Shown here piece after piece: positions 16,063-24,388 of a stretch of 64,000 nt of DNA. A program made the translations under genes and the position numbers. Every line of letters begins with the position of its first letter. Position 1 is the stretch's first letter. Source of the DNA: Candidatus Hodarchaeaceae archaeon (GTDB taxonomy: Archaea > Hadarchaeota > Hadarchaeia > Hadarchaeales > Hadarchaeaceae); contig JASEGJ010000003.1 in assembly GCA_030018135.1 (NCBI GenBank), positions 27,083-91,082 of the forward strand, read 5' to 3'. The notes under the pieces are model-generated. The model was not told where the DNA came from. It saw only the letters and a list, made by a program, of their open reading frames with translations, and did no database searches.

Positions 16063-16352
16063 TAAAGGCCTCTCGGATGGAGTGGCATGTGCTTTTGCTC
16101 GGGCCAAAACCTTCACGATCCTCGATGTAGGGGGCAGAAAGGTTCAGGTGAAAGTCATCGCCAACCGGCAATTTCTGCGAGCGCGGCCGCGGACGGGCGG
16201 TAGTTCAAATGCTTTCGGAGGAGGGCGTGGATGTTGCGATCGCGGGCGAGTTCGGCCCGGGGGCGGCGGCATTTCTCCAAAAGAATAGAATCGACACGGT
16301 CGTGGAAAAAGCCGGCACTAAGGTTGTCGACTTGCTGAGGGGCAAATATTGA
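16063..16352 (+). pseudogene. NifX-domain protein remnant
   Basis: From about 16063 the plus strand encodes GLSDGVACAFARAKTFTILD and VKVIANR, the first half of a NifX domain. Near 16165 the frame shifts, and AVVQMLSEEGVDVAIAGEFG to DLLRGKY completes the domain up to TGA at 16350-16352. The usual first strand (VAVATxG) and a start codon are missing. It is closely similar to the intact NifX gene at 6737-7102, so it is probably a decayed paralog from the same family expansion. Confidence 0.8.
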
Positions 16353-16436
16353 AATACGATATCGCATAGTGCATTCCTCACGAGTTGGCTCTGAGGAGCT
16401 GGGCCTTCCATCAAACCTAGGTCTTAGGAGCACGGC

Positions 16437-17102
16437 CTACCATCGACTTTCTTTAACGAGTCGGTGGGCCATCCTCACGTGCATGTCCGCAGACTCCTCG
16501 ACGACCGGCCCGTGGCCGGGAAGCAGCTTCTGCACCTCCAGTCTAGCCAACCTCCGCAGCGATTTCAGCATTGCCGCCGCGTCGCCCGTCGGCAAATCAA
16601 CGCGCCCGATGCCTTCACAGAAAACAGTGTCCCCCGAGAAGAGGAGCCGCTGCTTTGGCTCGTACAGGCATATGCTACCCAGCGTGTGGCCAGGAGTATG
16701 CAACACCTCGAGCTTGAGTTTACCGAGCTTAATGCGGTCGCCCTCGCGTAACTCCCGCGCAACCTCCATTGGCCCCAACCTTCCACCGAAGCCTCCTGCT
16801 AGCGTGATAGTTTGATCCCCCTTCCGAAGCAGCTCCGCCTCGAGCTCATGGATCGACACCTCGCAGCCCGCAGCGACGAAATCCCGGTCGCCGCCAGCGT
16901 GATCGAAGTGGCAGTGGGTGTTGATGATGAGTTCGATGTCGCCCGGCTTCAGGTTAAAATCGGCCAGATTTCGTTTGACCGACTCGAAGTTCATGCCCGT
17001 GCCCGCGTCGATGAGCGCTACGGTCTCGTCGATGATCAAGTAGATATTCGAGTCGAATCCAAAACCACCTATACTGTGCACCTCTGCCAATTTCACCGCC
17101 AA
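16437..17102 (-). CDS. MBL-fold hydrolase, glyoxalase II-like
   Basis: A 221-residue metallo-beta-lactamase protein. The metal motif THCHFDH covers residues 62-68; later ligands fall in LHTPGHTLGS, LFSGDTVF and LLPGHGPVV. The arrangement follows the glyoxalase II/COG0491 group. An upstream TTG is used as start; GTG two codons later is an alternative. It is separated by 15 bp from the radical SAM gene on the same strand. The substrate is probably a thioester or similar, not determinable here. Confidence 0.85.
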   Translation of the reverse strand: MAVKLAEVHSIGGFGFDSNIYLIIDETVALIDAGTGMNFESVKRNLADFNLKPGDIELIINTHCHFDHAGGDRDFVAAGCEVSIHELEAELLRKGDQTITLAGGFGGRLGPMEVARELREGDRIKLGKLKLEVLHTPGHTLGSICLYEPKQRLLFSGDTVFCEGIGRVDLPTGDAAAMLKSLRRLARLEVQKLLPGHGPVVEESADMHVRMAHRLVKESRW

Positions 17103-17117
17103 AATACGGATGGTGGG

Positions 17118-18209
17118 CTAAGTTATGACATTTTCTAGTCCAACCTCGCGAGCTATTTCGAGCGCCCTACCAAATTCATCGCTCGTCAGTCGCCTGTTCA
17201 GTTCCTCGAACTCATGGGCCCGATATTCTGGCCTGTACTGGTCCATCAAATTCACACGAACCATTGAGCCCAAGTTCTCGGCTATCCATTCGAGCACCGG
17301 GCGGGTGCAGCATTCGATGTGGTTGGGAAGGACTAGATGGCGGACGATGAGCTCTGAGTCAGCAAAAGCGAGCCTATGATTGCGTGCAACGATTTTGAAA
17401 AAATTTGGCACCTTTGAATACTTGAGTGCACACTTATCGTCTGCATACTTAAAATCGGTTAAATAGACATCCTGCGTCCCGAAAAGCAGTTTCATTGCCT
17501 CGAGCGACATGTAGAAGTTAGAGTTCCAAACACTCGGTACGCTTACTTCACACAGGTTAAGCGTCTCCAGGATCGTATGAAGGTGAGGAGTAGGGGAACC
17601 ACCGACCCAGTTGACGTTTCTAGCCCCATCATGACGTTGGGCTTCGACGAGTCTGGCAAGCGTCCGAGGCGAGACTTCGACTCCCCCTCTTGGATCTTGG
17701 GAGATGTCATAGTTCTGGCAGAAGCAGCACTTGAAGGTGCAGCCGTTAAAAAAGATCGTGTAACTCGGCACAAGCTCCGGCTCTTCGCCCATGTGGATGA
17801 ACTCCGATGCTATTCGCGACCGTTCACTCACCCCACAGACCCCAACTTTCCCCGCAGTTCGGTCGACCACACACCTGCGCTCGCAGAAGTGGCAAGATTT
17901 CAGGATTCGCCGGGCGAGTTCCACCTTTAAGTCGAGCAGCGAGGGCTCTGGTCGCTCGAGGTCCTCAAGCCTCGCCTTGCCCCCGTCGATGTGCGCGAGC
18001 AGCTTGCGGAACTCCCTCAGGCCGCGATCGTGCGCGCGCCACAGCTCCTCATCGCCCGCCGAAAGGTCGACCTTGACCTCCGCACGCTTGCACACCAAGA
18101 AGCGCGCCGGGAGCTCGCCCCCCATGACCGCGAAGTAGCGGCCGAGCGATTTCCGCGCCCGCTCGTCCTTGAGCACCGCCACCGCGTCCGGCCTCAAAAC
18201 CCGCCACAT
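17118..18209 (-). CDS. Radical SAM protein (COG1313, PFL-activase-like) with extra Cys cluster
   Basis: A 363-residue radical SAM protein. The catalytic cluster is C157-TFK-C161-CF-C164 in FNGCTFKCCFCQN, the pattern of PflA-type activases. About 50 residues upstream lie C106, C109, C113 and C125 (CHFCERRC...GVC), which can bind an auxiliary cluster; the combination is typical of COG1313. An N-terminal region of about 90 residues is extra. The target is unknown. It is divergent from prs with a 63-bp intergenic promoter region (TATA-like ATATATG and TTTTTAAATC, 18219-18237). Confidence 0.8.
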   Translation of the reverse strand: MWRVLRPDAVAVLKDERARKSLGRYFAVMGGELPARFLVCKRAEVKVDLSAGDEELWRAHDRGLREFRKLLAHIDGGKARLEDLERPEPSLLDLKVELARRILKSCHFCERRCVVDRTAGKVGVCGVSERSRIASEFIHMGEEPELVPSYTIFFNGCTFKCCFCQNYDISQDPRGGVEVSPRTLARLVEAQRHDGARNVNWVGGSPTPHLHTILETLNLCEVSVPSVWNSNFYMSLEAMKLLFGTQDVYLTDFKYADDKCALKYSKVPNFFKIVARNHRLAFADSELIVRHLVLPNHIECCTRPVLEWIAENLGSMVRVNLMDQYRPEYRAHEFEELNRRLTSDEFGRALEIAREVGLENVIT

Positions 18210-18272
18210 TTGCCAGCCCCATATATGTTTTTAAATCAGCCCCACAAAAGGGTTGTCGCATCAGGTGTCATC

Positions 18273-19139
18273 ATGATAGTGGTTGCTGGCCCAGCTTCAG
18301 GTGAATTAGCCGCGCGGGTCGCCAAGGCCTTGAAGTGTTCGCTCATCGAGCCAGAACTCAAACGCTTCCCGGATGGCGAGAGCTACGTGCGCATCGACCA
18401 CAAGTTCGAGGGCGAACACGCCGTGGTCGTGCAATCCACCTGCCATCCGGTGAACGACAATTTCATGGAGCTATTTCTGCTCTTGGATACCACCAAGGAC
18501 TTGGGCGCCAAGCGCGTGACGGCGGCAGTGCCCTATTTTGGCTACGCCCGGCAGGATAAGCGCTTCAAGCCCGGCGAGGCCATCAGCGTTCGGACCATGT
18601 GCAAGCTGATCGAGCGCGCTGGCGCGGATGATCTGCTGACGATCGATATCCATGAGGATGAAATAATGGCGAACTTCGCGATCCCCGCATACAACCTCAC
18701 CGCAATGCCGCTGATCGGCCGCTACCTCGCAAACCTCGACCTTCGAGATCCGGTCGTTCTGGCGCCGGACCCCGGGGCGTTGCGCCACGCCCGTCGCGCC
18801 GCGGCCGAGTTCATGGCGGACTACGATTACCTCGAAAAGACCAGGCTGACCTCAACCAAGGTCGCGATGCGCCCCAAGCGACTCAGCGTGTCCGGGAGGG
18901 ACGTCGCGATAGTCGACGACATAATCAGCACGGGCGGCACGGTAATCGAGGCCACCAAGGTACTCAAAAAGCAGGGAGCCCGCAAGATCTACGCAGCTTG
19001 CACTCATCCGGTGCTCGTGGGCAAGGCCGCGCAAAAGATCCTGGCAGCCGGCGTGCGAGAAATCATCTCGACCGATACCATCAAGCATAAGACAAATATG
19101 ATATCCGTAGCGCCAGTCATAGCAGAATCGATCCATTAG
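18273..19139 (+). CDS. prs: Ribose-phosphate pyrophosphokinase
   Basis: A 288-residue archaeal-type PRPP synthetase. It makes 5-phosphoribosyl-1-diphosphate from ribose 5-phosphate and ATP for nucleotide, His and Trp synthesis. The start is the ATG at 18273 after AGGTG; the open frame extends far upstream but is antisense to the radical SAM gene. KRFPDGESYVRI, YFGYARQDKRF (ATP-binding flexible loop), and the PRPP loop VDDIISTGGT are all present. Typical catalytic DxHxxQ is seen as DIHEDEIMANF. It is followed 8 bp later by the G10 methyltransferase. Confidence 0.95.
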   Translation: MIVVAGPASGELAARVAKALKCSLIEPELKRFPDGESYVRIDHKFEGEHAVVVQSTCHPVNDNFMELFLLLDTTKDLGAKRVTAAVPYFGYARQDKRFKPGEAISVRTMCKLIERAGADDLLTIDIHEDEIMANFAIPAYNLTAMPLIGRYLANLDLRDPVVLAPDPGALRHARRAAAEFMADYDYLEKTRLTSTKVAMRPKRLSVSGRDVAIVDDIISTGGTVIEATKVLKKQGARKIYAACTHPVLVGKAAQKILAAGVREIISTDTIKHKTNMISVAPVIAESIH

Positions 19140-19147
19140 GGTTTCCC

Positions 19148-20173
19148 ATGAGGCAACTCATGTTCCTGCTCTCAGGCGAGCACCCAACTCTGCCGGTGGC
19201 GGAGGCAGCGGCTGCCATCAAGGCGGAACACCGCGCCTACAAGGTGATCGAACAGTTCGACCAAGTTTTGGTGGTGGAAACCAAGGCCAAGCCGGAAGTC
19301 CTCGCCTCGAGGCTCGCCATGTGTCGTGAGATATGTTGGCACCTCTGTACCTCCGGCGTTGACGAGGTCTTGGAAGCGGTGGGCAGCTCCGACATCGTCG
19401 ACCTCATCCCCCACGGCCGGACCTTCGCGGTGCACATAAAACGCGTGAAGCGCCACTCCTCTGAAGTCGATGTGCCCAAGCTGACCAGAGATATTGCGGA
19501 GTTGATAGCCAGCGAGGTGGAGTTCAAGGTCGACCTTGTGCAACCCGAAGTTGAGGTGTTGGGTGTACTCACGGATGGCAAGTGCATAATCGGTCTAAAG
19601 GCCACGCACGTCGACCGCACCCAGTTTACAAAGCGCCGGCCGACGATGAGGCCAGCGTTTCACCCCGGCACGCTTACGCCCCTTTTGGCGCGCTGCATGG
19701 TGAACTTGGCGCGGACCCCCAGGGGCGGTACCATGCTCGATCCGTTTTGCGGTGTCGGGGGTATCCTGATCGAAGCGGGCCTGATGGGCGCGAAGCCAAT
19801 CGGCATGGATATCGACGCGGAGATGATAGAGGGCGCTCGGCGCAACCTCGAAGCCGCTGGTATAAAAGATTACCAGTTGCTCGTTGGAGATGCGCGGCAT
19901 CTCCCAGTGGCGGAGGTCGACGCAGTTGCCACTGACCCGCCGTACGGACGACAGGCCACCACCGCAGGCCTGCGGCTCGAGGAGCTTTATGGGCAGGCGT
20001 TACCTTCGATCGCAGGCGTGCTCAAACGCAGGGGGTACGTGTGCATCACCTCGCCGGCGGATCTTGAGCTCAAGGAGCTAGCCAAGGGAGCGGGCCTGAG
20101 GCTCATCGAAAGGCATGAGCAACGCGTGCATAAGAGCTTGACCCGCCGCATCTATGTATTCAGGGGAAAGTAG
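19148..20173 (+). CDS. tRNA (guanine10-N2)-methyltransferase, Trm-G10 type
   Basis: A 341-residue protein with an N-terminal THUMP/ferredoxin-like RNA-binding part (about 1-165) and a C-terminal Rossmann methyltransferase. Motif I is LDPFCGVGGILIEAG and the catalytic motif is TDPPYGR, as in Trm11/TrmG10 enzymes that form m2G or m2,2G at tRNA position 10. VKRHSSEVD near 100 belongs to THUMP. It lies between prs and rnz, in a tRNA-processing context. Confidence 0.9.
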   Translation: MRQLMFLLSGEHPTLPVAEAAAAIKAEHRAYKVIEQFDQVLVVETKAKPEVLASRLAMCREICWHLCTSGVDEVLEAVGSSDIVDLIPHGRTFAVHIKRVKRHSSEVDVPKLTRDIAELIASEVEFKVDLVQPEVEVLGVLTDGKCIIGLKATHVDRTQFTKRRPTMRPAFHPGTLTPLLARCMVNLARTPRGGTMLDPFCGVGGILIEAGLMGAKPIGMDIDAEMIEGARRNLEAAGIKDYQLLVGDARHLPVAEVDAVATDPPYGRQATTAGLRLEELYGQALPSIAGVLKRRGYVCITSPADLELKELAKGAGLRLIERHEQRVHKSLTRRIYVFRGK

Positions 20174-20174
20174 G

Positions 20175-21086
20175 ATGAGGCTAATATTTTTGGGCACCGG
20201 TGGGAGCATCCCGACGCCATCACGCAGCCTGCCTGCGATCGCAGTCAAGAGAGCGAGGGAACTTTTACTTTTCGATTGTGGGGAGGGCACGCAATCTCAA
20301 ATGGCCCGCGCTGGAGTGAGCCCGATGAAGGTGAAGGCCGTTTTCCTGACCCATTTCCACGGCGACCATTTTCTCGGCTTGCCCGGCCTGGTGCAGACGA
20401 TGGCATTGATGAACCGCGACGAGGAACTCGAGATTTATGGTCCGCGAGGCGCCGCCGGGCTCGTCGAGAAGTTGCTCGATCTGGGCTACTACACCCTAAC
20501 GTTTCAAGTGCGGGCGCGGGATGTCAAACCGGGCGAGGAGCTGCGGCGTCAGGGCTACCGCGTTCAAACATGCGAGGTTGAGCACACGGTCGAGAGCTTG
20601 GCATACGCGATTGTCGAGGACCTCCGCCCGGGCAAATTTTACCTCGAGAAGGCCCTCGAGTTCGGAGTCAAGCCTGGGCCGGACTTCTCGCGCCTGCAAG
20701 CTGGGCAAACCGTTGAGCTGCCTGGCGGGCGAGTGATAAAACCGGAGCAGGTGATGGGACCGGCTAGGCCTGGGCGAAAGGTGGTTTACGCCGGAGATAC
20801 GAGGCCCTGCGAGCGCCTAATAGAGCTTGCTCGCGACGCCGATGTGTTGATTCACGATTGCACGCTGGCTAACGAACTCGCCGACAAGGCGGCGGAGAGC
20901 GGCCACTCGACGCCCGCCGAAGCCGCGGAGGTCGCAAGGAGGGCAGGCGTCAAGCAACTGGTGCTCGTCCACATAAGCCCGCGCTACACCGACGATGCGG
21001 AGTTGCTCAGGGAGGCGCAGCAAATATTTCCAAACGTCATCGTCGCCCGCGATCTGATGGAGTTGAATGTACAGCTGAGAGAATGA
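20175..21086 (+). CDS. rnz: Ribonuclease Z (tRNA 3' endonuclease)
   Basis: A 303-residue MBL-fold nuclease that trims tRNA 3' ends. The start is the ATG at 20175, 2 bp after the previous stop. FLGTGGSIPTPSR begins the fold and the zinc motif is HFHGDH (60-65). FDCGEGTQ, the exosite region near 150-185 and VYAGDTRPC plus SGHSTPAEAAEVA are canonical for the short RNase Z type. Its length (about 300) is normal for archaea. Confidence 0.95.
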   Translation: MRLIFLGTGGSIPTPSRSLPAIAVKRARELLLFDCGEGTQSQMARAGVSPMKVKAVFLTHFHGDHFLGLPGLVQTMALMNRDEELEIYGPRGAAGLVEKLLDLGYYTLTFQVRARDVKPGEELRRQGYRVQTCEVEHTVESLAYAIVEDLRPGKFYLEKALEFGVKPGPDFSRLQAGQTVELPGGRVIKPEQVMGPARPGRKVVYAGDTRPCERLIELARDADVLIHDCTLANELADKAAESGHSTPAEAAEVARRAGVKQLVLVHISPRYTDDAELLREAQQIFPNVIVARDLMELNVQLRE

Positions 21087-21102
21087 GGGGTTAAAAAGTT
21101 TG

Positions 21103-21753
21103 TTACAGCCCCTCAAAGCGGATGCCGACGCCAGCTGTCTTGTAGCGTCGGGTGAGTTCGACGAGCAGCGCCACCATTGGTTCAACAAATCTGCTGTTGC
21201 ACAGGGGCCCGCCGTCTATCGCCCGCACGCTTGGCATTTTTTCCGCCAGCTTCATGACTACCTGTTTGGCCTCTAGGTCGTCGCCGCACACGACGACATC
21301 GCAGTCGAGCGGCGTCGAGATATCCTGTATTCTTTTTGCACCTATGGTCTGAAATCCCGACACCACCCTCACACCCTTCGGTACCAGCCTCGCCAGCTCC
21401 TCGGTGGCGGAACCCGCCCTTGGCTGCTCAACCACGATCACGCCCCGCCGAAGCTCGATGGGGACGACGACGTTGACGAGGATCTTGCCCGGGCTCAAAG
21501 CCGGCTTTATATCCTCGATGATCCTCTTCATTGCTTTAAACGGCACGCTTAAAACCACGATGTCAGCAGCGCGCGCGGCCTCGAGATTTGTCGCCCCGCG
21601 TACCGATTTGCCGGTACGCTCGCTCACTTGGCTTGCTACGAGTTCGGCCTTCTCACGCTGGCGGGAGCCTATGATAACGTTCTCGCCGGCCAACGCCAGA
21701 CGCGCCACCAATCCGCGGCCTTGTGCGCCAGTTCCACCTATGACCGCTATCAC
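21103..21753 (-). CDS. npdG: F420-dependent NADP reductase (Fno/NpdG)
   Basis: A 216-residue F420H2:NADP+ oxidoreductase. The GTG start leads directly into the NADP-binding fold IAVIGGTGAQGRGLVARL. IIGSRQREKAE supplies the phosphate-recognising Arg, and LSVPFKA and SGFQTIGAKRIQD match the family. It transfers hydride between deazaflavin F420 and NADP. Its presence implies that the organism makes or uses F420. Confidence 0.9.
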   Translation of the reverse strand: MIAVIGGTGAQGRGLVARLALAGENVIIGSRQREKAELVASQVSERTGKSVRGATNLEAARAADIVVLSVPFKAMKRIIEDIKPALSPGKILVNVVVPIELRRGVIVVEQPRAGSATEELARLVPKGVRVVSGFQTIGAKRIQDISTPLDCDVVVCGDDLEAKQVVMKLAEKMPSVRAIDGGPLCNSRFVEPMVALLVELTRRYKTAGVGIRFEGL

Positions 21754-21762
21754 GCCATCGCC

Positions 21763-22170
21763 TCAGTATTTGATCTCCTCGATCGGCTTACCGTTTACGG
21801 TGCGTGGGGCGAGGTAGTCTATCAGATGCTCCGCATCGGGAGCTTCGAGCGTAACCATGATAGGGCCGAGCGGCGACTCCCCGTTTGTGAAGCTTACCCT
21901 CCCAACCGCGGCAACTTGTTTATTCAGCATGAATCGCACGATGTTTTCCCGCATGCCGCCGCGCATGACCCTTCGCGCGGAGTCGAGGATGGCCTGCAAC
22001 CTCAACAGCTGATGCAGCCTATCCAGGGCTTCTACCTGCGTTGACTCGCCCATGAGCAGGTTTCCCGCGAGGTTCAGCCGGAGCGTTGGGAAGATGTTTT
22101 TTACGGCCGCCTCCACCTTTTTAGGATCCTCGGTCGGTTTAACTTCGGCCTCGACGCGCAGCCTTAACAA
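21763..22170 (-). CDS. UPF0201-family RNA-binding-like protein
   Basis: A 135-residue protein of the archaeal UPF0201/COG1325-like group. The family start is recognisable as LLRLRVEAEVKPTEDPKKVE, so I use the TTG at 22170, which has GGTG 7 nt upstream; a longer open frame to 22275 overlaps the kinase gene and is unlikely. Related proteins adopt ribosomal L5-like folds and may bind RNA. It overlaps the 3' end of the upstream kinase gene by 32 bp, suggesting coupling. Confidence 0.8.
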   Translation of the reverse strand: MLRLRVEAEVKPTEDPKKVEAAVKNIFPTLRLNLAGNLLMGESTQVEALDRLHQLLRLQAILDSARRVMRGGMRENIVRFMLNKQVAAVGRVSFTNGESPLGPIMVTLEAPDAEHLIDYLAPRTVNGKPIEEIKY

Positions 22171-22738
22171 GCTTTTCACCAGCCACGATCTTTTTAAGGA
22201 TTTTATCCGCCTTTTCGTGGAGTTCGGCAAGCGTGCCCTCGTTGACGATGATTGAATCGGCCAGCGCGAACGCATCGCCCAGCCCCCAGCTGAGTTCGCG
22301 CGCGTCCTTTTGGCGAAAAGTTTTCATGCCGGCGATGTCATCCGCCCTACCTCGGGCCACGACCCTCGAGTAGCGCGTGGGCTCGCTCGCCCAAATCGCT
22401 AGGAGATGAAAACGGTCGCCGAAGGCGCGGCGGAACTCCTCGACCTCGGCAATGCCCCTGATGCCATCGACTATTACGGCCTGCTTGCCCCTGCCCCTCC
22501 GCTCGATCAGTGGCACGCAGCGATTGGCGATCGTCCCGAGCCCCTCCCGCTGCCTGAGCTCGTTCGCCACAGCTCCGACGTTCGCCTCGTTCAGCTCCAG
22601 CCCGCGGCGCTTGACCTCCGCCCAAACGACATCGCCCATCCGTACGTAGGGCATATCCAGCTTCATGGCCACCCCAGCGACCTCGGTCTTGCCGGATCCC
22701 TGCAGGCCGACGATGCCTATGACCTTAAAATCGCTCAT
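22139..22738 (-). CDS. UPF0200 P-loop kinase (dephospho-CoA/adenylate kinase-like)
   Basis: A 199-residue P-loop NMP-kinase fold protein. Walker A is GLQGSGKTE (residues 10-18), followed by MGDVVWAEVKRRGL, VIVDGIRGIAEVEEF and a lid region with RADDIAGMKTFRQKD. These are characteristic of the archaeal UPF0200 family, whose substrate is not established. It sits with UPF0201 downstream and the Lrp-like gene upstream, with a 4-bp overlap (ATGA). Confidence 0.8.
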   Translation of the reverse strand: MSDFKVIGIVGLQGSGKTEVAGVAMKLDMPYVRMGDVVWAEVKRRGLELNEANVGAVANELRQREGLGTIANRCVPLIERRGRGKQAVIVDGIRGIAEVEEFRRAFGDRFHLLAIWASEPTRYSRVVARGRADDIAGMKTFRQKDARELSWGLGDAFALADSIIVNEGTLAELHEKADKILKKIVAGEKLVKAARRGRS

Positions 22739-22968
22739 AACTCGACCACGATCAGCGTCGTGGTGTTCGTGACGCCGGGTATGCCTCGGATATCACCAAA
22801 AACAGCTTTCGTCAACTTCTCAAGGGAGTCCACTTCTATGCGGGCGACGATCTCATACGGACCAGCGACGCATTCAGCCTTCTTGACGCCTTCGATGGTT
22901 TTCACCTTGCGAAAAACATCTGCGGTTTTACCCGACTCCGCGGAAATTAGGCTATAGGCATTTACCAT
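22735..22968 (-). CDS. Stand-alone Lrp/AsnC ligand-binding (RAM) domain
   Basis: A 77-residue protein consisting only of the RAM (regulation of amino acid metabolism) domain, without an HTH. The ATG at 22968 has GAGGTGGGT upstream and is preferred over an earlier GTG. The pattern AYSLISAESGKTADVFRKV...ECVAGPYEIVARIEVDS...VTNTTTLIVVEL is typical. Such proteins bind amino acids or modulate Lrp partners. It overlaps the kinase gene by 4 bp. Confidence 0.85.
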   Translation of the reverse strand: MVNAYSLISAESGKTADVFRKVKTIEGVKKAECVAGPYEIVARIEVDSLEKLTKAVFGDIRGIPGVTNTTTLIVVEL

Positions 22969-23033
22969 ATACCCACCTCTTTTTACCACTATGTTGAACT
23001 GCTTTAAAACTTCAGCGTCAAGGATATCGATGG

Positions 23034-23456
23034 GTGCGCTGGGTGAAGCTCAGGACATCGCGCGAGCACCTCAGGCAAATCGGGGCGGATGCTAAGGCTA
23101 GAGCGCCGATCGAGGCATGTGGCGTTTTGGTGGGCGTCCGCAGAAAGGGGGGATTCGAGGTTTTGGAAGTCCTTCCCGCCCCCAACGAGTTGAGTTCGCC
23201 GACCCGCTTCGAGATAAATCCCGAGCGCCTCTACGAGTTCATCAAGGGCGCTGAGGGCAAAGGCTTGGAGGTCATAGGGTTTTATCATTCCCACCTAGGT
23301 TATGGCGCAGGGCCGTCAGCAACAGATCTTGAGCACTTGAAATTTCTTCCGAACTTGGTGTGGTTGATATGTGATGTTTCCACAGCTGGCGCTGAGTTCA
23401 GAGCTTTTGTCATGCGATCAGGTGCGTTGGTGGAGCTTGAGGTCGTGGTGGCTTGA
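23034..23456 (+). CDS. JAMM/MPN metalloprotease (desampylase-like)
   Basis: A 140-residue JAMM-fold protein with a complete catalytic set: E27 in EACG and the HxHx7SxxD motif H85, H87, S95, D98. Archaeal members remove ubiquitin-like SAMP proteins; a role in cleaving small sulfur-carrier proteins such as the MoaD-like protein at 36626 is an inference. A GTG start; a second GTG three codons later is possible. It is coupled to the next gene by a 4-bp overlap. Confidence 0.9.
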   Translation: MRWVKLRTSREHLRQIGADAKARAPIEACGVLVGVRRKGGFEVLEVLPAPNELSSPTRFEINPERLYEFIKGAEGKGLEVIGFYHSHLGYGAGPSATDLEHLKFLPNLVWLICDVSTAGAEFRAFVMRSGALVELEVVVA

Positions 23457-24055
23457 CTCTAGTTTATTACAGGGGAAAAGGCTTCGAGGTCAGGCCAAGC
23501 GTTTACGAGCCCGCCGAGGACACATTTCTCCTCGCGGATAACCTCGATGTGTATCCGGGTGAAAAAGTTTTAGAGCTCGGGACTGGTTGTGGCTTGTTGG
23601 CAATTCTAGCGGCGGAAGCCGGGGGCCGCGTGGTTGCGACAGATATAAACCCAATCGCGCTTGAGTGCGCCCGCACAAACGCGGTAGCGCACGAGGTCCT
23701 CGACCTCGTAGATTTTCGATTTGGCGACCTCTTCGAGCCGGTCGTCGATGAACGCTTTGATTTAGTGATCTTTAATCCGCCATATTTACCCGTTCAGCCT
23801 GAGGAAGTGCTTGGTACCATGCTCGATCGCGCGTGGGGGGCGGGACCAGAAGGTAGAGAGGTTATCGATCGGTTTTTGAGCAGGTTGCCAAACCATTTGG
23901 TAAGCAAAGGCCGGGCGTTATTTGTGCAGTCGTCTTTGTCAAATGCTGCCAAAACGCTCCGCGCCCTCCAAGCTCGCGGTTTTCAGGTCGATGTCATTGG
24001 CAAGAAGTTGCCATTTGAGGAGCTGTTCTTGTTTAAGGCAAAGCTCATGTTTTAG
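23453..24055 (+). CDS. HemK/Mtq2-like protein methyltransferase
   Basis: A 200-residue class I methyltransferase. SAM motif I is LELGTGCGLLAIL, the acidic loop is ATDINPIALE and the substrate motif is FNPPYLP, as in glutamine N5-methyltransferases modifying release factors (archaeal aRF1 by Mtq2-type enzymes). YEPAEDTFLLAD near the N terminus is diagnostic of this branch. A TTG start overlapping the JAMM stop. Confidence 0.85.
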   Translation: MTLVYYRGKGFEVRPSVYEPAEDTFLLADNLDVYPGEKVLELGTGCGLLAILAAEAGGRVVATDINPIALECARTNAVAHEVLDLVDFRFGDLFEPVVDERFDLVIFNPPYLPVQPEEVLGTMLDRAWGAGPEGREVIDRFLSRLPNHLVSKGRALFVQSSLSNAAKTLRALQARGFQVDVIGKKLPFEELFLFKAKLMF

Positions 24056-24146
24056 GCTGGGGACAAACAAGCAAAATATCATGCGAAACTTGGATTAGGT
24101 AAGATTTTTAGCCTCGCAGTAGCAAGTCGAGCAAGCTGGTGCTAAC

Positions 24147-24254
24147 ATGGGGAAAAGGCCTCGCAAGTGGAAGAAGAAGGGAAGGATGCGTTGGAAGTGG
24201 GTCAAGAAGCGCATGCGCAGGAAAAAGCGCAGACTGAAGCAGAGAAAGGCTTAG
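24147..24254 (+). CDS. rpl41e: Ribosomal protein eL41
   Basis: A very short gene of 35 codons encoding a highly basic peptide with three Trp, roughly [18 protein letters not shown] then [13 protein letters not shown]. The composition (about 60% Lys/Arg), length and single-helix pattern fit archaeal/eukaryotic eL41. It begins with ATG and stops at TAG 24252-24254. A longer open frame overlapping it (from 24167) is only a read-through of the downstream gene's frame. Confidence 0.75.
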   Translation: MGKRPRKWKKKGRMRWKWVKKRMRRKKRRLKQRKA

Positions 24255-24314
24255 TTTCTTTAGATTTAAAAGGTCAAAATCGAGCGGTGCCCATTCAAGG
24301 CAAAGATTTTTATA

Positions 24315-24335
24315 TTGGATGGATAATCCATCCAA
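24315..24335. promoter_or_regulatory. Promoter with operator-like inverted repeat before the transporter gene
   Basis: TTGGATGG (24315-24322) and CCATCCAA (24328-24335) are perfect 8-bp arms around ATAAT. They directly follow a TATA-like TTTTTATATT (24307-24316), where a repressor would block the start site. GAGGAGG follows at 24336-24342. A stem-loop in the leader RNA is the alternative reading. The genes behind it are a membrane protein and a DUF4430 protein, so vitamin-dependent control is possible. Confidence 0.55.
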
Positions 24336-24388
24336 GAGGAGGTTATAGCATATTCGCAAAGTTATTCCGCGGCGGTGTCCCAGAAGAG

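Noticed and set aside
17991-18272. An N-terminal extension of prs by 94 codons
   Set aside because: The extension is antisense to the radical SAM gene and the PRPP synthetase fold begins at the ATG at 18273.
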